From a virus: a stretch of DNA of 64,000 bases. The stretch is taken from the IMG/VR virus record IMGVR_UViG_3300043426_000266, positions 1 through 64,000 of that record; one strand, 5' to 3'. Every line of letters begins with the position of its first letter. The stretch's first letter is position 1. The notes beneath the pieces are model-generated. The model saw only the letters and a list, made by a program, of their open reading frames with translations, ran no database searches and had not been told where the DNA came from. The translations under genes were made by a program, and so were the position numbers. Shown here piece by piece: positions 51,623 to 60,415 of the stretch.

Positions 51623-53689
51623 ATGGAAAAAGAAGGTGTTAAACTCACACCCCACGCAGCCAAAATACTGAATGCTAAACTCTATGAAGCATCCAATACT
51701 TATCATAATCATGGTAAGTCGAATCTATCTGATGAAGTTTATGATCAATTATTTCATCAATTAAAAGAATATGTGGAAACAACCGACTGGACAATTGTTA
51801 ACCCGATTGATTTCTTTGACCCGATTACAACTCGAGTAGGTGCACCAATATCTAGTAACTTACCGAAAATCAAACACGAGGAACAGTTGTTGTCCTTAAA
51901 GAATGTATTTTCAATTGCTGATATTAAGAATGAATTAAATCGCAGTAGAGTGATTATTCTTAACCCTAAGTTAGATGGGATTGCGATCTCATTAACTTAT
52001 CGCGATGGTAAATTGATACAAGCAGTTACACGTGGTGACGGTGAAGAGGGTGAAAACATTTTCCACACCGTTTCATTGATTCTAAGTATTCCTCGTCTTT
52101 TACCTTTTGAAGCGAATCTCAATGTTCGTGGTGAAATGGTAATAACCAAACACGCATTTAAAAAGATCAATGAATACCGCTTGGCTAACGGTGAGCCAGT
52201 ATACGCAAACTCACGCAATGCTGTATCAGGTATTCTTCGCATGTTGAACCCTGATATGGGGTTATTAAAGCACTTGAGTTTCTTTGCTTATAGCATCGCT
52301 GATTCGTTTATTGACCAAGACACACAGGAGTGGTTTATATCCAATGAATCTGAACCTGGGATAACCGTTGAAAATGTTTTGCGTCGACTACCTTTATTAG
52401 GTTTCTCAGTAAAACGTTTCAAAATTATTAAACCAGGTGATGAAGATAAAATCGAAACCTTTATTAACGATATGACTTTGTTGCGACCTGATTATGATAT
52501 CGACATTGATGGTATTGTTGCCCAATATAGTAGTTTTGAATTGCGTAAAGACATGGGCCATTCATCCAACTATCCTCATTACGCCGTTGCTTACAAATTC
52601 CCGGCTGAAACTGGAGTGGCAATCCTAGAGGGGGTAGAATGGCAAGTGGGTCGTACGGGTGTACTTACTCCAGTTGCGCATATTGATGGTGTTCGATTGG
52701 CAGGGGTTGAAATTACCTCGATCACTTTGCATAACTTTGCTGAGATTAAACGTCTTGGTTTAAAAATTAATGACTCGGTGGTGGTTTCAAGACAAGGGGA
52801 TGTTATTCCTAAAATCTTAAACAATATCATTGACCTTCGGGTTGATGGAGAATATTATCCGGAAATAAACCCCCCTCAAGAGTGTCCTGTATGTTCAGCA
52901 AAAACAACGATGTCTGATGATGGTACATTTATATACTGTCCAAATAGCATGAGTTGCGGCGGCCGTCTTAGAACGTCCATCGAACACTTTGCCTCTCGAG
53001 ATGCAATGGATATTCGTGGCTTGGGGTATGGGTATATTAAGTTCCTTGTGGAAGCCGGTCACTTAACCAAGATCTCTGACGTTTATAAATTGCATGAGTA
53101 TAAGGGGCGACTTTACCAATTAGATGGTTTTGGTAAATTGTCCATTGATAAACTACTCGACTCTATTGAAAAATCCAAGACAACTGATCTTCATCGATTT
53201 ATCTACGGGCTTGGAATTCCAATGGTGGGGTTGGGTACCTCTAAACTTATTTCAACGGCTTTTCGTTCACTTGAAGTAATTTCAAAAGTGAATGTTGAAT
53301 CTTACTTGGACATTGACGGGATTGGAGAAATCACTGCGAATGCAATTGTTGATTACTTTAGCGTTGAAGAAAACCAGGAAATTATTAGTGAGATGATTGC
53401 ATCAGGTGTTAACTTTCATCAGGTGAAATCGGCAGAGCTCTTACCGTTAAAAGGGCAGACATATGTTTTTACGGGGTCATTCAATTTACGCGGCCGTGAT
53501 CAATGGGAAAGACTTGCAGAAAGTTTAGGTGCTAAGATATCTGGATCAGTGTCTGCAAAAACAACTGCACTGGTACAAGGTATCGGTGGTGGCTCTAAAG
53601 CCGCTAAAGCTAATGCCTTAAATATTCCAATTTATCAAGAGGATTATTTTGCTAATTTACTCAATCCACACATTGGTAAAATTAACTAA
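51623..53689 (+). CDS. ligA: NAD-dependent DNA ligase
   Basis: A full-length 688-residue LigA: N-terminal Ia-like helices with L-S-D-E-V-Y-D-Q-L, L-L-S-L-K-N-V-F-S, adenylation motif P-K-L-D-G-I-A with Lys116, R-G-D-G-E-E-G-E-N, E-W-Q-V-G-R-T-G-V-L-T-P-V-A OB-fold region, a four-Cys zinc finger (Cys421, 424, 439, 445), helix-hairpin-helix repeats and a C-terminal BRCT domain (about 612-680). It seals nicks using NAD+. All parts appear intact. Start behind CGAGG at 51623. Confidence 0.95.
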   Translation: MEKEGVKLTPHAAKILNAKLYEASNTYHNHGKSNLSDEVYDQLFHQLKEYVETTDWTIVNPIDFFDPITTRVGAPISSNLPKIKHEEQLLSLKNVFSIADIKNELNRSRVIILNPKLDGIAISLTYRDGKLIQAVTRGDGEEGENIFHTVSLILSIPRLLPFEANLNVRGEMVITKHAFKKINEYRLANGEPVYANSRNAVSGILRMLNPDMGLLKHLSFFAYSIADSFIDQDTQEWFISNESEPGITVENVLRRLPLLGFSVKRFKIIKPGDEDKIETFINDMTLLRPDYDIDIDGIVAQYSSFELRKDMGHSSNYPHYAVAYKFPAETGVAILEGVEWQVGRTGVLTPVAHIDGVRLAGVEITSITLHNFAEIKRLGLKINDSVVVSRQGDVIPKILNNIIDLRVDGEYYPEINPPQECPVCSAKTTMSDDGTFIYCPNSMSCGGRLRTSIEHFASRDAMDIRGLGYGYIKFLVEAGHLTKISDVYKLHEYKGRLYQLDGFGKLSIDKLLDSIEKSKTTDLHRFIYGLGIPMVGLGTSKLISTAFRSLEVISKVNVESYLDIDGIGEITANAIVDYFSVEENQEIISEMIASGVNFHQVKSAELLPLKGQTYVFTGSFNLRGRDQWERLAESLGAKISGSVSAKTTALVQGIGGGSKAAKANALNIPIYQEDYFANLLNPHIGKIN

Positions 53690-53740
53690 TCCAACTTATT
53701 TATTGAACTACTCAAAATACTTTTATTCGTCGGAGCTGAC

Positions 53741-54394
53741 ATGTACGATAATCTAAAACCCAAAACACTTCAGATAAAAGAAGCTAAAGAACTTATTGCG
53801 CTACATGCAAAAGGGGTTATTCGAATCATTCCACAGAAGTGTTGTGTGTTGCTTATTAAAGGACCAATGGATAATCCTTACATCATGAGTCTAGCTCGTC
53901 AGTATAAGGATTCTTCATGGGTTTATCCGAAACAAAATGAGGTCACCTTCAAGTTTCTATTAGACCCAAAAACTCGTGACCTATTTAAAGGTGTATGTAT
54001 CTTTACAGCGGATGAACTTCTCAAAACATTTGCGGGTAAGATCTATACGAGTGGATTAATACTCATTCCTCGTCGAGAGAAAGATCGAATGTTAAGAGGT
54101 CTCTATTTTGTGCGCACTGGAGATATTAACGTTTATCTTGAGTCTGAATTTGACGATGACAGTGTAAAGGATTTAATCACTAACATCGTACAACATGTAA
54201 AAACGGGTATCGATGAAGGTTTTAAAATCTGGTCTAAATCTGTCGATGCATCGACTGATCTAGTCGATGGTAAACACACTTGCTTTTTAAAAGAGGATAG
54301 ATATATTATTCACAATAACATCAGCGGTGCTGAGGTACTAGATACCGAGCATTTGTTTGATTTCCTATTCGCCATCTACACACTTCACGAGTAA
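53741..54394 (+). CDS. Hypothetical 217-residue protein
   Basis: Starts behind CGGAGC, 51 bases after the ligase gene. Alpha/beta protein with a hydrophobic core strand (C-C-V-L-L-I-K-G), a basic loop (R-R-E-K-D-R) and an acidic C-terminus. No domain recognised. It ends at a strong terminator. Confidence 0.78.
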   Translation: MYDNLKPKTLQIKEAKELIALHAKGVIRIIPQKCCVLLIKGPMDNPYIMSLARQYKDSSWVYPKQNEVTFKFLLDPKTRDLFKGVCIFTADELLKTFAGKIYTSGLILIPRREKDRMLRGLYFVRTGDINVYLESEFDDDSVKDLITNIVQHVKTGIDEGFKIWSKSVDASTDLVDGKHTCFLKEDRYIIHNNISGAEVLDTEHLFDFLFAIYTLHE

Positions 54395-54397
54395 AAA

Positions 54398-54425
54398 GAA
54401 AGAGAGGGATTATCCCTCTCTTTTC
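54398..54425 (+). terminator. Rho-independent terminator
   Basis: AAGAGAGGGAT/ATCCCTCTCTT stem followed by TT. Confidence 0.88.
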
Positions 54426-54444
54426 CTAACAGGACTTATCAGTT

Positions 54445-54825
54445 ATGAAAACACAAATCGACATTTATGACCGCGCAAATAAAACACTCATTGTACCAAG
54501 TTCAACTTGGCTCTATTATCGACAAGAGCGACACAATGATCCAAAAATAGTTGCTACATACTGGCCCTACAATATTAACCTCGCAACAGAATTAAAGATC
54601 TTACGTGATGCGATAGTAGGTGACGAACTTGCTAAAACCTCTGCGACTTATAATGCTGCTCTTGTTCGTTTTGGGTGGGTTGATAAGGGGCTCAATAGTT
54701 TACGTTGGATACCGCTAGCGGAGTTAGTTGAGGGTTACAAAAACAAAACTATCTCTAAAACAAATCGCACTAAGCTTTCTCACATCTGTCGTTTACTATT
54801 TATCTCACTTAAGGATATTAAATAA
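54445..54825 (+). CDS. Hypothetical 126-residue protein
   Basis: A basic protein with a Trp/Tyr-containing N-terminal half (S-T-W-L-Y-Y, Y-W-P-Y) and a Lys-rich C-terminus. Its stop overlaps the following start by one base. No motif recognised. Confidence 0.75.
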   Translation: MKTQIDIYDRANKTLIVPSSTWLYYRQERHNDPKIVATYWPYNINLATELKILRDAIVGDELAKTSATYNAALVRFGWVDKGLNSLRWIPLAELVEGYKNKTISKTNRTKLSHICRLLFISLKDIK

Positions 54826-55193
54826 TGGATGAGTATTACACTAATTTAAAACATTTCGTTATGGTGGAAGATGGGTTTTGTATTCGAGGGTCGATTCAAC
54901 TTATCCAATCTGATACGATACATTGGACAGAAGAACAACTTGATCAGCGACTTAAAGAATACACAGATGCTTTAGAACTCATTCTTAGTGACCCTGTATG
55001 TGTTAAGAAGTTATCTAACATGTTAAAAGCAATGGATAATCATGTTGACGAAATCACCGTCGAAGGAAGATTACCAAATGTGGTATCAACTGAAAATTTT
55101 ATTGTAAGTAATAAAAAGATTGAGTTATCGTTAATTCAATTTAGTTATTCGCGTTTTATTCGACGCATTAAGATTGATGCAATATACAATTGA
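54825..55193 (+). CDS. Hypothetical 122-residue protein
   Basis: Starts within the TAATG overlap with the previous gene, so translationally coupled. Predicted N-terminal strands with a long central helix (about 40-75). No family recognised. A conserved promoter starts right at its stop codon. Confidence 0.75.
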   Translation: MDEYYTNLKHFVMVEDGFCIRGSIQLIQSDTIHWTEEQLDQRLKEYTDALELILSDPVCVKKLSNMLKAMDNHVDEITVEGRLPNVVSTENFIVSNKKIELSLIQFSYSRFIRRIKIDAIYN

Positions 55194-55229
55194 TCCCAAA
55201 TCATTTCAGATACATATTACCTACATGAG
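55192..55229 (+). promoter_or_regulatory. Conserved phage promoter, CATATTACC variant, copy 7
   Basis: The GATCCCAAAT box at 55192-55201 and AGATACATATTACCTACATG core at 55208-55227 match the copy at 16134-16172 in sequence and spacing. Confidence 0.7.
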
Positions 55230-55327
55230 CTAGATCATTTATTCATTTGACGATGTTTAACAGCTAGCTCATTCATTCTCATTTTCCACATTGAATTGTG
55301 GATAACTAATAGACAGTTGAATCTGTC
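55227..55327 (+). other. Structured 5' leader with repeated TTGAAT loops
   Basis: Between the promoter and ATG 55340 lie GAGCTAG/CTAGCTC (55227-55270, long loop), TCCACA/TGTGGA (55285-55302) and GACAG/CTGTC (55312-55327). The last two hairpins have the identical loop TTGAAT. The last ends 12 bases before the start codon and may control translation. Confidence 0.45.
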
Positions 55328-55339
55328 AAGGAAACTATT

Positions 55340-55993
55340 ATGCGTAACATTACTAAACCTTTAGCTACTAAAACCCATTCGATGAACTTACAAAACGTTT
55401 GCGGGTATTTGAAGGATGTCATCGGTGAGTACGGTTTCGATGCTAAGACGAAAGACCTGTTTGATGTTATTCCTTATACAAATAAGGAAGCAATATTTAG
55501 CAAGACTTTAGTCACCATCAATTACCCTGGTGGAAATAACCCGAAAAGATGTATAGACGCTTTCAGCATAACCAAAGCTGGTGGTGTGTACTCACTATGT
55601 ATCTCGAAGGTAAATGGTGTCGAATACATTAATGCAAAAGTATCTGACCTCCATGATCGTGTAGAGGACGCTCTGCGCGCATTGGAAACTGATGGGTACA
55701 AAGAACAAAAAGAGACATCAGACATTAAGAATAAAAATCTAGAGCGTCTTCGCAATGCAATTAGCAAAGCAAGAACCGCTAAAGGGAAGCGAGCAGACGT
55801 GGGTGATGTAATTCGTCATCTTTATCCAAATCTGCGGATGAAAACTGGGCATCTGTTATTACCTATCCCTTGTAACTTCACGTTGAAATTTATAACCATT
55901 ATCGGTTGCATTATCGTTGAGGTAACTGATCGAAATGGCTATGTTCAACAAATTAAAAAGGTAGATGATCTACTCGTCATTATCGGAGAATAA
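55340..55993 (+). CDS. Hypothetical 217-residue protein
   Basis: Behind AAGGAAA and a structured leader. N-terminal alpha/beta part, a charged Lys/Glu-rich middle helix (about 120-150) with R-T-A-K-G-K-R-A, and a hydrophobic beta-rich end. Not recognised; the basic middle could bind nucleic acid. Followed five bases later by a membrane microprotein gene. Confidence 0.75.
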   Translation: MRNITKPLATKTHSMNLQNVCGYLKDVIGEYGFDAKTKDLFDVIPYTNKEAIFSKTLVTINYPGGNNPKRCIDAFSITKAGGVYSLCISKVNGVEYINAKVSDLHDRVEDALRALETDGYKEQKETSDIKNKNLERLRNAISKARTAKGKRADVGDVIRHLYPNLRMKTGHLLLPIPCNFTLKFITIIGCIIVEVTDRNGYVQQIKKVDDLLVIIGE

Positions 55994-55998
55994 ATCCG

Positions 55999-56079
55999 AT
56001 GTTCTTAAAACTCTTTGCAGTAGCGATCTTGTTACTCATCTACATTCTGTGGAAAGAGCATAAAGATCGTAACAAATAA
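55999..56079 (+). CDS. Single-pass membrane microprotein
   Basis: A 26-residue ORF behind CGGAGA: M-F-L-K-L-F then a hydrophobic stretch to L-W and a charged tail (K-E-H-K-D-R-N-K). The hydrophobic length fits one membrane helix with a cytoplasmic charged end. It lies between a gene and its terminator, which supports it being expressed. Confidence 0.5.
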   Translation: MFLKLFAVAILLLIYILWKEHKDRNK

Positions 56080-56085
56080 AATAGC

Positions 56086-56125
56086 TATAATAATTTAAGG
56101 GACTTTGGTCCCTTATTTTTTTTTT
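56086..56125 (+). terminator. Rho-independent terminator
   Basis: AAGGGAC/GTCCCTT stem followed by a long T run. Confidence 0.88.
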
Positions 56126-56175
56126 TTTATTTTTTATTGAACAAAGTTATAAGTCTTTCATTAGCAAATAAAAAC

Positions 56176-56197
56176 AGATATATATTATTTACGTGAA
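56176..56197 (+). promoter_or_regulatory. Conserved AT-rich phage promoter, copy 8
   Basis: AGATATATATTATTTACGTG plus AA, 25 bases before ATG 56223. The GTG in the core is in frame with the gene and would be taken for a start by gene callers. Confidence 0.8.
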
Positions 56198-56222
56198 CCC
56201 GTCACTATACAAGGAAATAAAC

Positions 56223-57074
56223 ATGTCAAACCCAGAACTAACTCTTGAATCAATTACTCTTGCTACCGGTGAAACATCAGTACCTCAAGAAATCGAACGT
56301 GAACGAGCATTTGCTGAAATAAAAGAAGATGCAGATGTACAGTTAGAAGAAACTCAATTCAATCAACCCGACATTGATGGCGCAGTTCTAGAGGAGCAAG
56401 AATATGGTGTCACTGTTATTAAAATGTCCCCTGCGATTGATTCTCACAAAGAAACATTAACAGATGTTCTTGATGTGATGATGATCAATGCCGCGGCAGG
56501 TAATAGTGCTTCAATTTCAGACATTGAAAAAGATTTACTTCGTCAAACCAAAATTGATTTAAGCGAATGCACAGAACTTCTTGAAGCAATTGTATTTGGT
56601 GATACCGTTGAGTTACAAGACGCTTTGTCAGATAAGCGTGTAACATTAAACGGTTTCGCAACGTTCTTACCTATCTCATTATCTAAGAACTTCAATATCA
56701 CCCGCGACATGTTGTTTACTCGTTTTGACAAAACGATTCACGATGCTGTTCGTACTAAAGAGAAATACGCGGCAATGGGTGTCGAAACTTATATTGTCGA
56801 ATCGACTGTTGGGGATAAAGTATTTTACGCCAACAAAGTCAGCAAAGATGTGACTGGCACTAATGATGAGTTTTTCCCTGCTGACAAGTTTGTAAAATCG
56901 ATCAATTACAAGAAAGAGAACTTCTCTCCAATCGATGGTTTGTTTGATCCGACTGATACAAATGCAGTAACAGCACGTTGGAATGTTCTTCGTTCAATGT
57001 TGGAAAAGTTCATTGACGATACGGATGCTAAAGTTGCTGAGTTACTTGATCCGCCTAAAAACGAAACTATTTAA
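56223..57074 (+). CDS. MazG-like nucleotide pyrophosphohydrolase
   Basis: A 283-residue protein; ATG 56223 follows AAGGA. The centre has the all-alpha NTP pyrophosphatase metal motif ExxE (Glu115, Glu118) and ExxD (Glu130, Asp133) in E-C-T-E-L-L-E-A and E-L-Q-D-A-L-S-D, followed by V-T-L-N-G as in phage MazG/HisE-type enzymes. These hydrolyse nucleoside triphosphates to monophosphates and pyrophosphate, shaping nucleotide pools or removing signals. The N-terminal 90 residues are acidic and unassigned. Early promoter agrees with a metabolic role. Confidence 0.65.
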   Translation: MSNPELTLESITLATGETSVPQEIERERAFAEIKEDADVQLEETQFNQPDIDGAVLEEQEYGVTVIKMSPAIDSHKETLTDVLDVMMINAAAGNSASISDIEKDLLRQTKIDLSECTELLEAIVFGDTVELQDALSDKRVTLNGFATFLPISLSKNFNITRDMLFTRFDKTIHDAVRTKEKYAAMGVETYIVESTVGDKVFYANKVSKDVTGTNDEFFPADKFVKSINYKKENFSPIDGLFDPTDTNAVTARWNVLRSMLEKFIDDTDAKVAELLDPPKNETI

Positions 57075-57079
57075 TAATT

Positions 57080-57112
57080 GAAAGAGGGAGGGATATCCCT
57101 CCCTCTTCTTTA
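57080..57112 (+). terminator. Palindromic terminator
   Basis: GAAAGAGGGAGGGAT/ATCCCTCCCTCTTC stem followed by TT. Confidence 0.88.
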
Positions 57113-57124
57113 ACCGGAGTTATC

Positions 57125-57916
57125 ATGAATGTATTTGACTTTATCAAAGAAACTACAACTGATCATCGGCTCATCAAATCAATCGCTAAAGGAACAATTG
57201 CACTTAAGAGTCAACGGTTGAGCAACGGTTATAAACTCTACATGACACTGAATGAGGCCGAAGATGAATCTATGATTACCCCAGAAGAAGCGCGTACATT
57301 TCTGGGGGATGATTTTAACTTAAAAGCGTTTACTTTAAAAGACTCTATTTCTTCACAATTGGGATTATACGAAAAGTTTAAAGAAGACGCACCATTGTAT
57401 TTTCAACTTACGCATTTTATTAGTAATTTCTTTAATCTAACACCCATTGGTTTATTTAATAGAAACCTAGATCGTTTGGATGAATTTAAGTTTCGACACG
57501 AAGATTTAACCTTAGAGGCATTATTTAATACCAATTATCGAGTTATGGGGTCGCTTTATCCAACAAGTCCGGAATATCGTTTCTACGCAACAATGCCAAT
57601 TGTCTCAGAAATCTTCAGTGGTTGTCAAACACCATTTGAAGTATTGGCACTTGCTAATCGCGTTATGAAAGATACTCATATTCTTCATGTTAAATCAATC
57701 AAGAAAGGAAATGCCAAGTTTGAGTGGTATTTACCAGATAGTGAAGGCGAGCGACGCAAATTACTCAAACGTAAATCCACCGTTGACATTGGTGTTGGGG
57801 AGTACTTTTCTTTAAAAGATATTATCATTAAGTTTGGTAAATCTGCACCACAACATTCTTCTGTTCCAATTTATACAACTGACGTTCTTAATTCTTTATC
57901 GGAGTTAATGACATGA
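57125..57916 (+). CDS. Hypothetical protein, first of a five-gene group
   Basis: A 263-residue protein behind CGGAG. First of a run of genes of similar size to 60347. Helical with several Phe-rich segments; no motif recognised. Its stop overlaps the next start by four bases (ATGA). Confidence 0.78.
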   Translation: MNVFDFIKETTTDHRLIKSIAKGTIALKSQRLSNGYKLYMTLNEAEDESMITPEEARTFLGDDFNLKAFTLKDSISSQLGLYEKFKEDAPLYFQLTHFISNFFNLTPIGLFNRNLDRLDEFKFRHEDLTLEALFNTNYRVMGSLYPTSPEYRFYATMPIVSEIFSGCQTPFEVLALANRVMKDTHILHVKSIKKGNAKFEWYLPDSEGERRKLLKRKSTVDIGVGEYFSLKDIIIKFGKSAPQHSSVPIYTTDVLNSLSELMT

Positions 57917-58650
57917 TTCAAATAGGACTTTCCTTATTAGATCAAGCTCATGTGGATATCGCTGCCCAAAATATTCAAAGGTTACTAGGTGATTTAAAAC
58001 TCTCTGATATAAGCTTTGAAGAATTTATGGTGGCCTCATTAGATCCAACGAACATTTGCAATCAGGTTATGGATTTAAATGTCTCTCAGATGGTTAATGA
58101 AAACGTGATTGTTAACTGGGATATCCCACATGAGAAAAGTATTCGTTATCTGATTGACTCAATCTCTATGCTCATTTATAACCGTTTGAGTAATAGTAAC
58201 TCGGGTGTTAGACGACTCTGGACAGAAGTTTTTCTTCTAGAAGCATTTAAATACCACCCTGCACAATTAGCAATAATTGCCGCGCCACATCACACACCTT
58301 ATTCGCTTATTGTTGGAGAACAGTATTCCTACTGGGAACCAATGGAAGAAGATACTTTCTTCATTGTAGATGAATCTGTAAACATTAATGACCTCGTAGA
58401 ACAGGAGGAAAACAAACAACTACAAGCTTTTGTTGAAATCTTTAACACATGGGAACCATTAGAACGTGAGCTTGTGGTGAGGATGTTAAACAAAGCTTTG
58501 CGGTGTAAAACACTTTTAGGGTTGCTCACAACCATCAGAGACTCTATATGTCTTAAATGGATGCAGGGTACCCTAAAACATAAGGTTGAATTCAAATCCC
58601 ATAATCTGGTGTTTGCAATTGCCTTTACAACCATCAAAAACATAATTTAG
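57913..58650 (+). CDS. Hypothetical protein in the 57125-60347 group
   Basis: A 245-residue, mainly helical protein translationally coupled to the preceding gene through ATGA. An acidic central segment (E-P-M-E-E-D-T) and a C-terminal helix with R-M-L-N-K-A-L-R that resembles the L-L-N or V-L-N helices in the two following genes. Function unknown. Confidence 0.75.
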   Translation: MIQIGLSLLDQAHVDIAAQNIQRLLGDLKLSDISFEEFMVASLDPTNICNQVMDLNVSQMVNENVIVNWDIPHEKSIRYLIDSISMLIYNRLSNSNSGVRRLWTEVFLLEAFKYHPAQLAIIAAPHHTPYSLIVGEQYSYWEPMEEDTFFIVDESVNINDLVEQEENKQLQAFVEIFNTWEPLERELVVRMLNKALRCKTLLGLLTTIRDSICLKWMQGTLKHKVEFKSHNLVFAIAFTTIKNII

Positions 58651-58658
58651 GAGCTAAC

Positions 58659-59510
58659 ATGACTTCTCATATCGAAGTTGCTTTAGGTACGTTTCCCGAG
58701 CTCGTGGATGTATTCACAAACGAGTTATTGGGAAATGATATTAATCAGCAGCGTAAAGAAAAACTTATCAGTAAACTTGAAAAAATCAACATACCATGGG
58801 TAGTAATGACAAGCAATATTTACCTACCATCCGCAGGGACAAATTGCCAATATGACGACGAATGGGGTTCACCAAATATTGGAACTCCAAACCCTGTTAC
58901 AGACTACTTGAAAAAGCAATATCGTAAAGTTGGAATTAAAGATGGTACGTTGTTAGTTAGCGGGTTACTTGAAACGGTAAGTCAACTTGATGATGATACA
59001 AAAGTCTTCAAAACCGCTATCCATGTTTTTAGTCACTGGTGGGATTTACCTAGTCAGATTCTTCAACCTTGGCGGGTCTGCCGAATCCCAACGACTTATC
59101 TTCACTATAGAAATGTAGATGGGATTAATGTCGCTGGAATTGATAAATTAAATAGCCTTGCCGATTTAATTGAGCTTGCGAAACTCTATAAAACAGATAA
59201 AGCGGAAGGCATCGCCCAGCATGAAGCGGGTGTTTCTACTTACATTAAATCTCCAGCAATGCGCGCAATATGTAATGTGTTGAACCATATCACCCATGTT
59301 CGCCAATTCAATCGTTTTGCCAAATTCCTGGTGGGTGATGATTTTATTACTGAATTAAAAGATAGTTTACAAAAAAGCGAAATCAGCAAAGCTCAATTGG
59401 AAGAAGAGTTTGAATCCGTTTTGGATACCATTCATGCTGGATTATTTCATACTTCAGTTGATATTCGCCAATTCACTTACCTACGTCTCATTGATTTGTT
59501 GTTGGGATAG
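58659..59510 (+). CDS. Hypothetical protein in the 57125-60347 group
   Basis: A 283-residue protein behind TAGGAG. Helical, with a Trp-rich middle (F-S-H-W-W-D-L, Q-P-W-R-V). Near residue 205 it has C-N-V-L-N-H followed by a basic helix, similar in placement to its neighbours. No family recognised. Confidence 0.75.
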   Translation: MTSHIEVALGTFPELVDVFTNELLGNDINQQRKEKLISKLEKINIPWVVMTSNIYLPSAGTNCQYDDEWGSPNIGTPNPVTDYLKKQYRKVGIKDGTLLVSGLLETVSQLDDDTKVFKTAIHVFSHWWDLPSQILQPWRVCRIPTTYLHYRNVDGINVAGIDKLNSLADLIELAKLYKTDKAEGIAQHEAGVSTYIKSPAMRAICNVLNHITHVRQFNRFAKFLVGDDFITELKDSLQKSEISKAQLEEEFESVLDTIHAGLFHTSVDIRQFTYLRLIDLLLG

Positions 59511-59519
59511 GAGATATTC

Positions 59520-60347
59520 ATGACTTATAGTATTAATGACCTTACCGTGCCTGAGGTAATTGTTTCCCATACCTGGGTCGATAAGACTGAGTTTAGTTTA
59601 CCTAACTATGCTTTTTGGCAAGCAATCACCAATATTTGTACGTCGTTCAACTCGAGTTTTCAAAATGTAGAAAACACGTATCGAGCACATACTGGTGTTA
59701 GTAAGGATACACCATTGATCTTTTTAAAATGGTTCGATGAGATTAGGTTTAGACGATTCCGGGATCGGGTTGCGGATTTATCCAATTTTCAACAGAAAGA
59801 TGATAATGTAGCAAATGCATATATTCAACTTACTATAGATATCTTTATGGATGATCTAACCGCCATTCAAAAGCTTTCTTTGCTATATGCATTGTATAAC
59901 GGGTACTATGGTCGATTGAATGGGTTTCGCCCGGTTTACAAAAGAGGCGGGATGATTGGTTTCACTCGATGCAATTCTGTGGGTTTAACGATCGAAGAGA
60001 TTAATGAAAAACTTGGAACCGCCGAGTTTATCAAAGATCATTCTGAGTTGTCTGGTTTATTTTCAACCTACAAAACAATGAGCCCAATCATTCAAAAGAA
60101 ACACCCGGAAGTAATTGAAGCAACAGATATTGTTTTAAGACAACTTTTAAATTGCAATGATATCCAAACTGGTTTCCAAGCAATCTTGGATTATCTTAAA
60201 ATCGTGACACCCCATCGTGCTGAACGTAAAAGTGACTCTATTGTCATGGTTTATAAGTTAGACTGTGATTGTCACCTGAATGATCCAAACATTGCAATTG
60301 CAATGATCAAACACTGTTTAGTTGAGTTATACAGTATATCTATCTAA
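59520..60347 (+). CDS. Hypothetical protein in the 57125-60347 group
   Basis: A 275-residue protein behind TAGGAG. Contains F-R-R-F-R-D-R-V and L-L-N-C-N-D-I-Q-T-G-F helices and a C-terminal C-D-C-H. No membrane segment or catalytic motif. Ends at a terminator. Weak overall similarity of helix order with the preceding genes suggests possible distant paralogy, not proven. Confidence 0.75.
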   Translation: MTYSINDLTVPEVIVSHTWVDKTEFSLPNYAFWQAITNICTSFNSSFQNVENTYRAHTGVSKDTPLIFLKWFDEIRFRRFRDRVADLSNFQQKDDNVANAYIQLTIDIFMDDLTAIQKLSLLYALYNGYYGRLNGFRPVYKRGGMIGFTRCNSVGLTIEEINEKLGTAEFIKDHSELSGLFSTYKTMSPIIQKKHPEVIEATDIVLRQLLNCNDIQTGFQAILDYLKIVTPHRAERKSDSIVMVYKLDCDCHLNDPNIAIAMIKHCLVELYSISI

Positions 60348-60354
60348 TTAATCT

Positions 60355-60380
60355 AAGGAGCTTCGGCTCCTTATTTTTTG
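60355..60380 (+). terminator. Rho-independent terminator
   Basis: AAGGAGC/GCTCCTT stem with a TTCG tetraloop and a T tract. Confidence 0.92.
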
Positions 60381-60386
60381 TTCATG

Positions 60387-60394
60387 TTTTTATG
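60387..60394 (+). promoter_or_regulatory. TTTTTATG element, candidate late promoter
   Basis: TTTTTATGGT lies 21 bases before ATG 60416, upstream of its TTGGAG site. Confidence 0.3.
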
Positions 60395-60415
60395 GTTATG
60401 AAATTGGAGTTAGAC

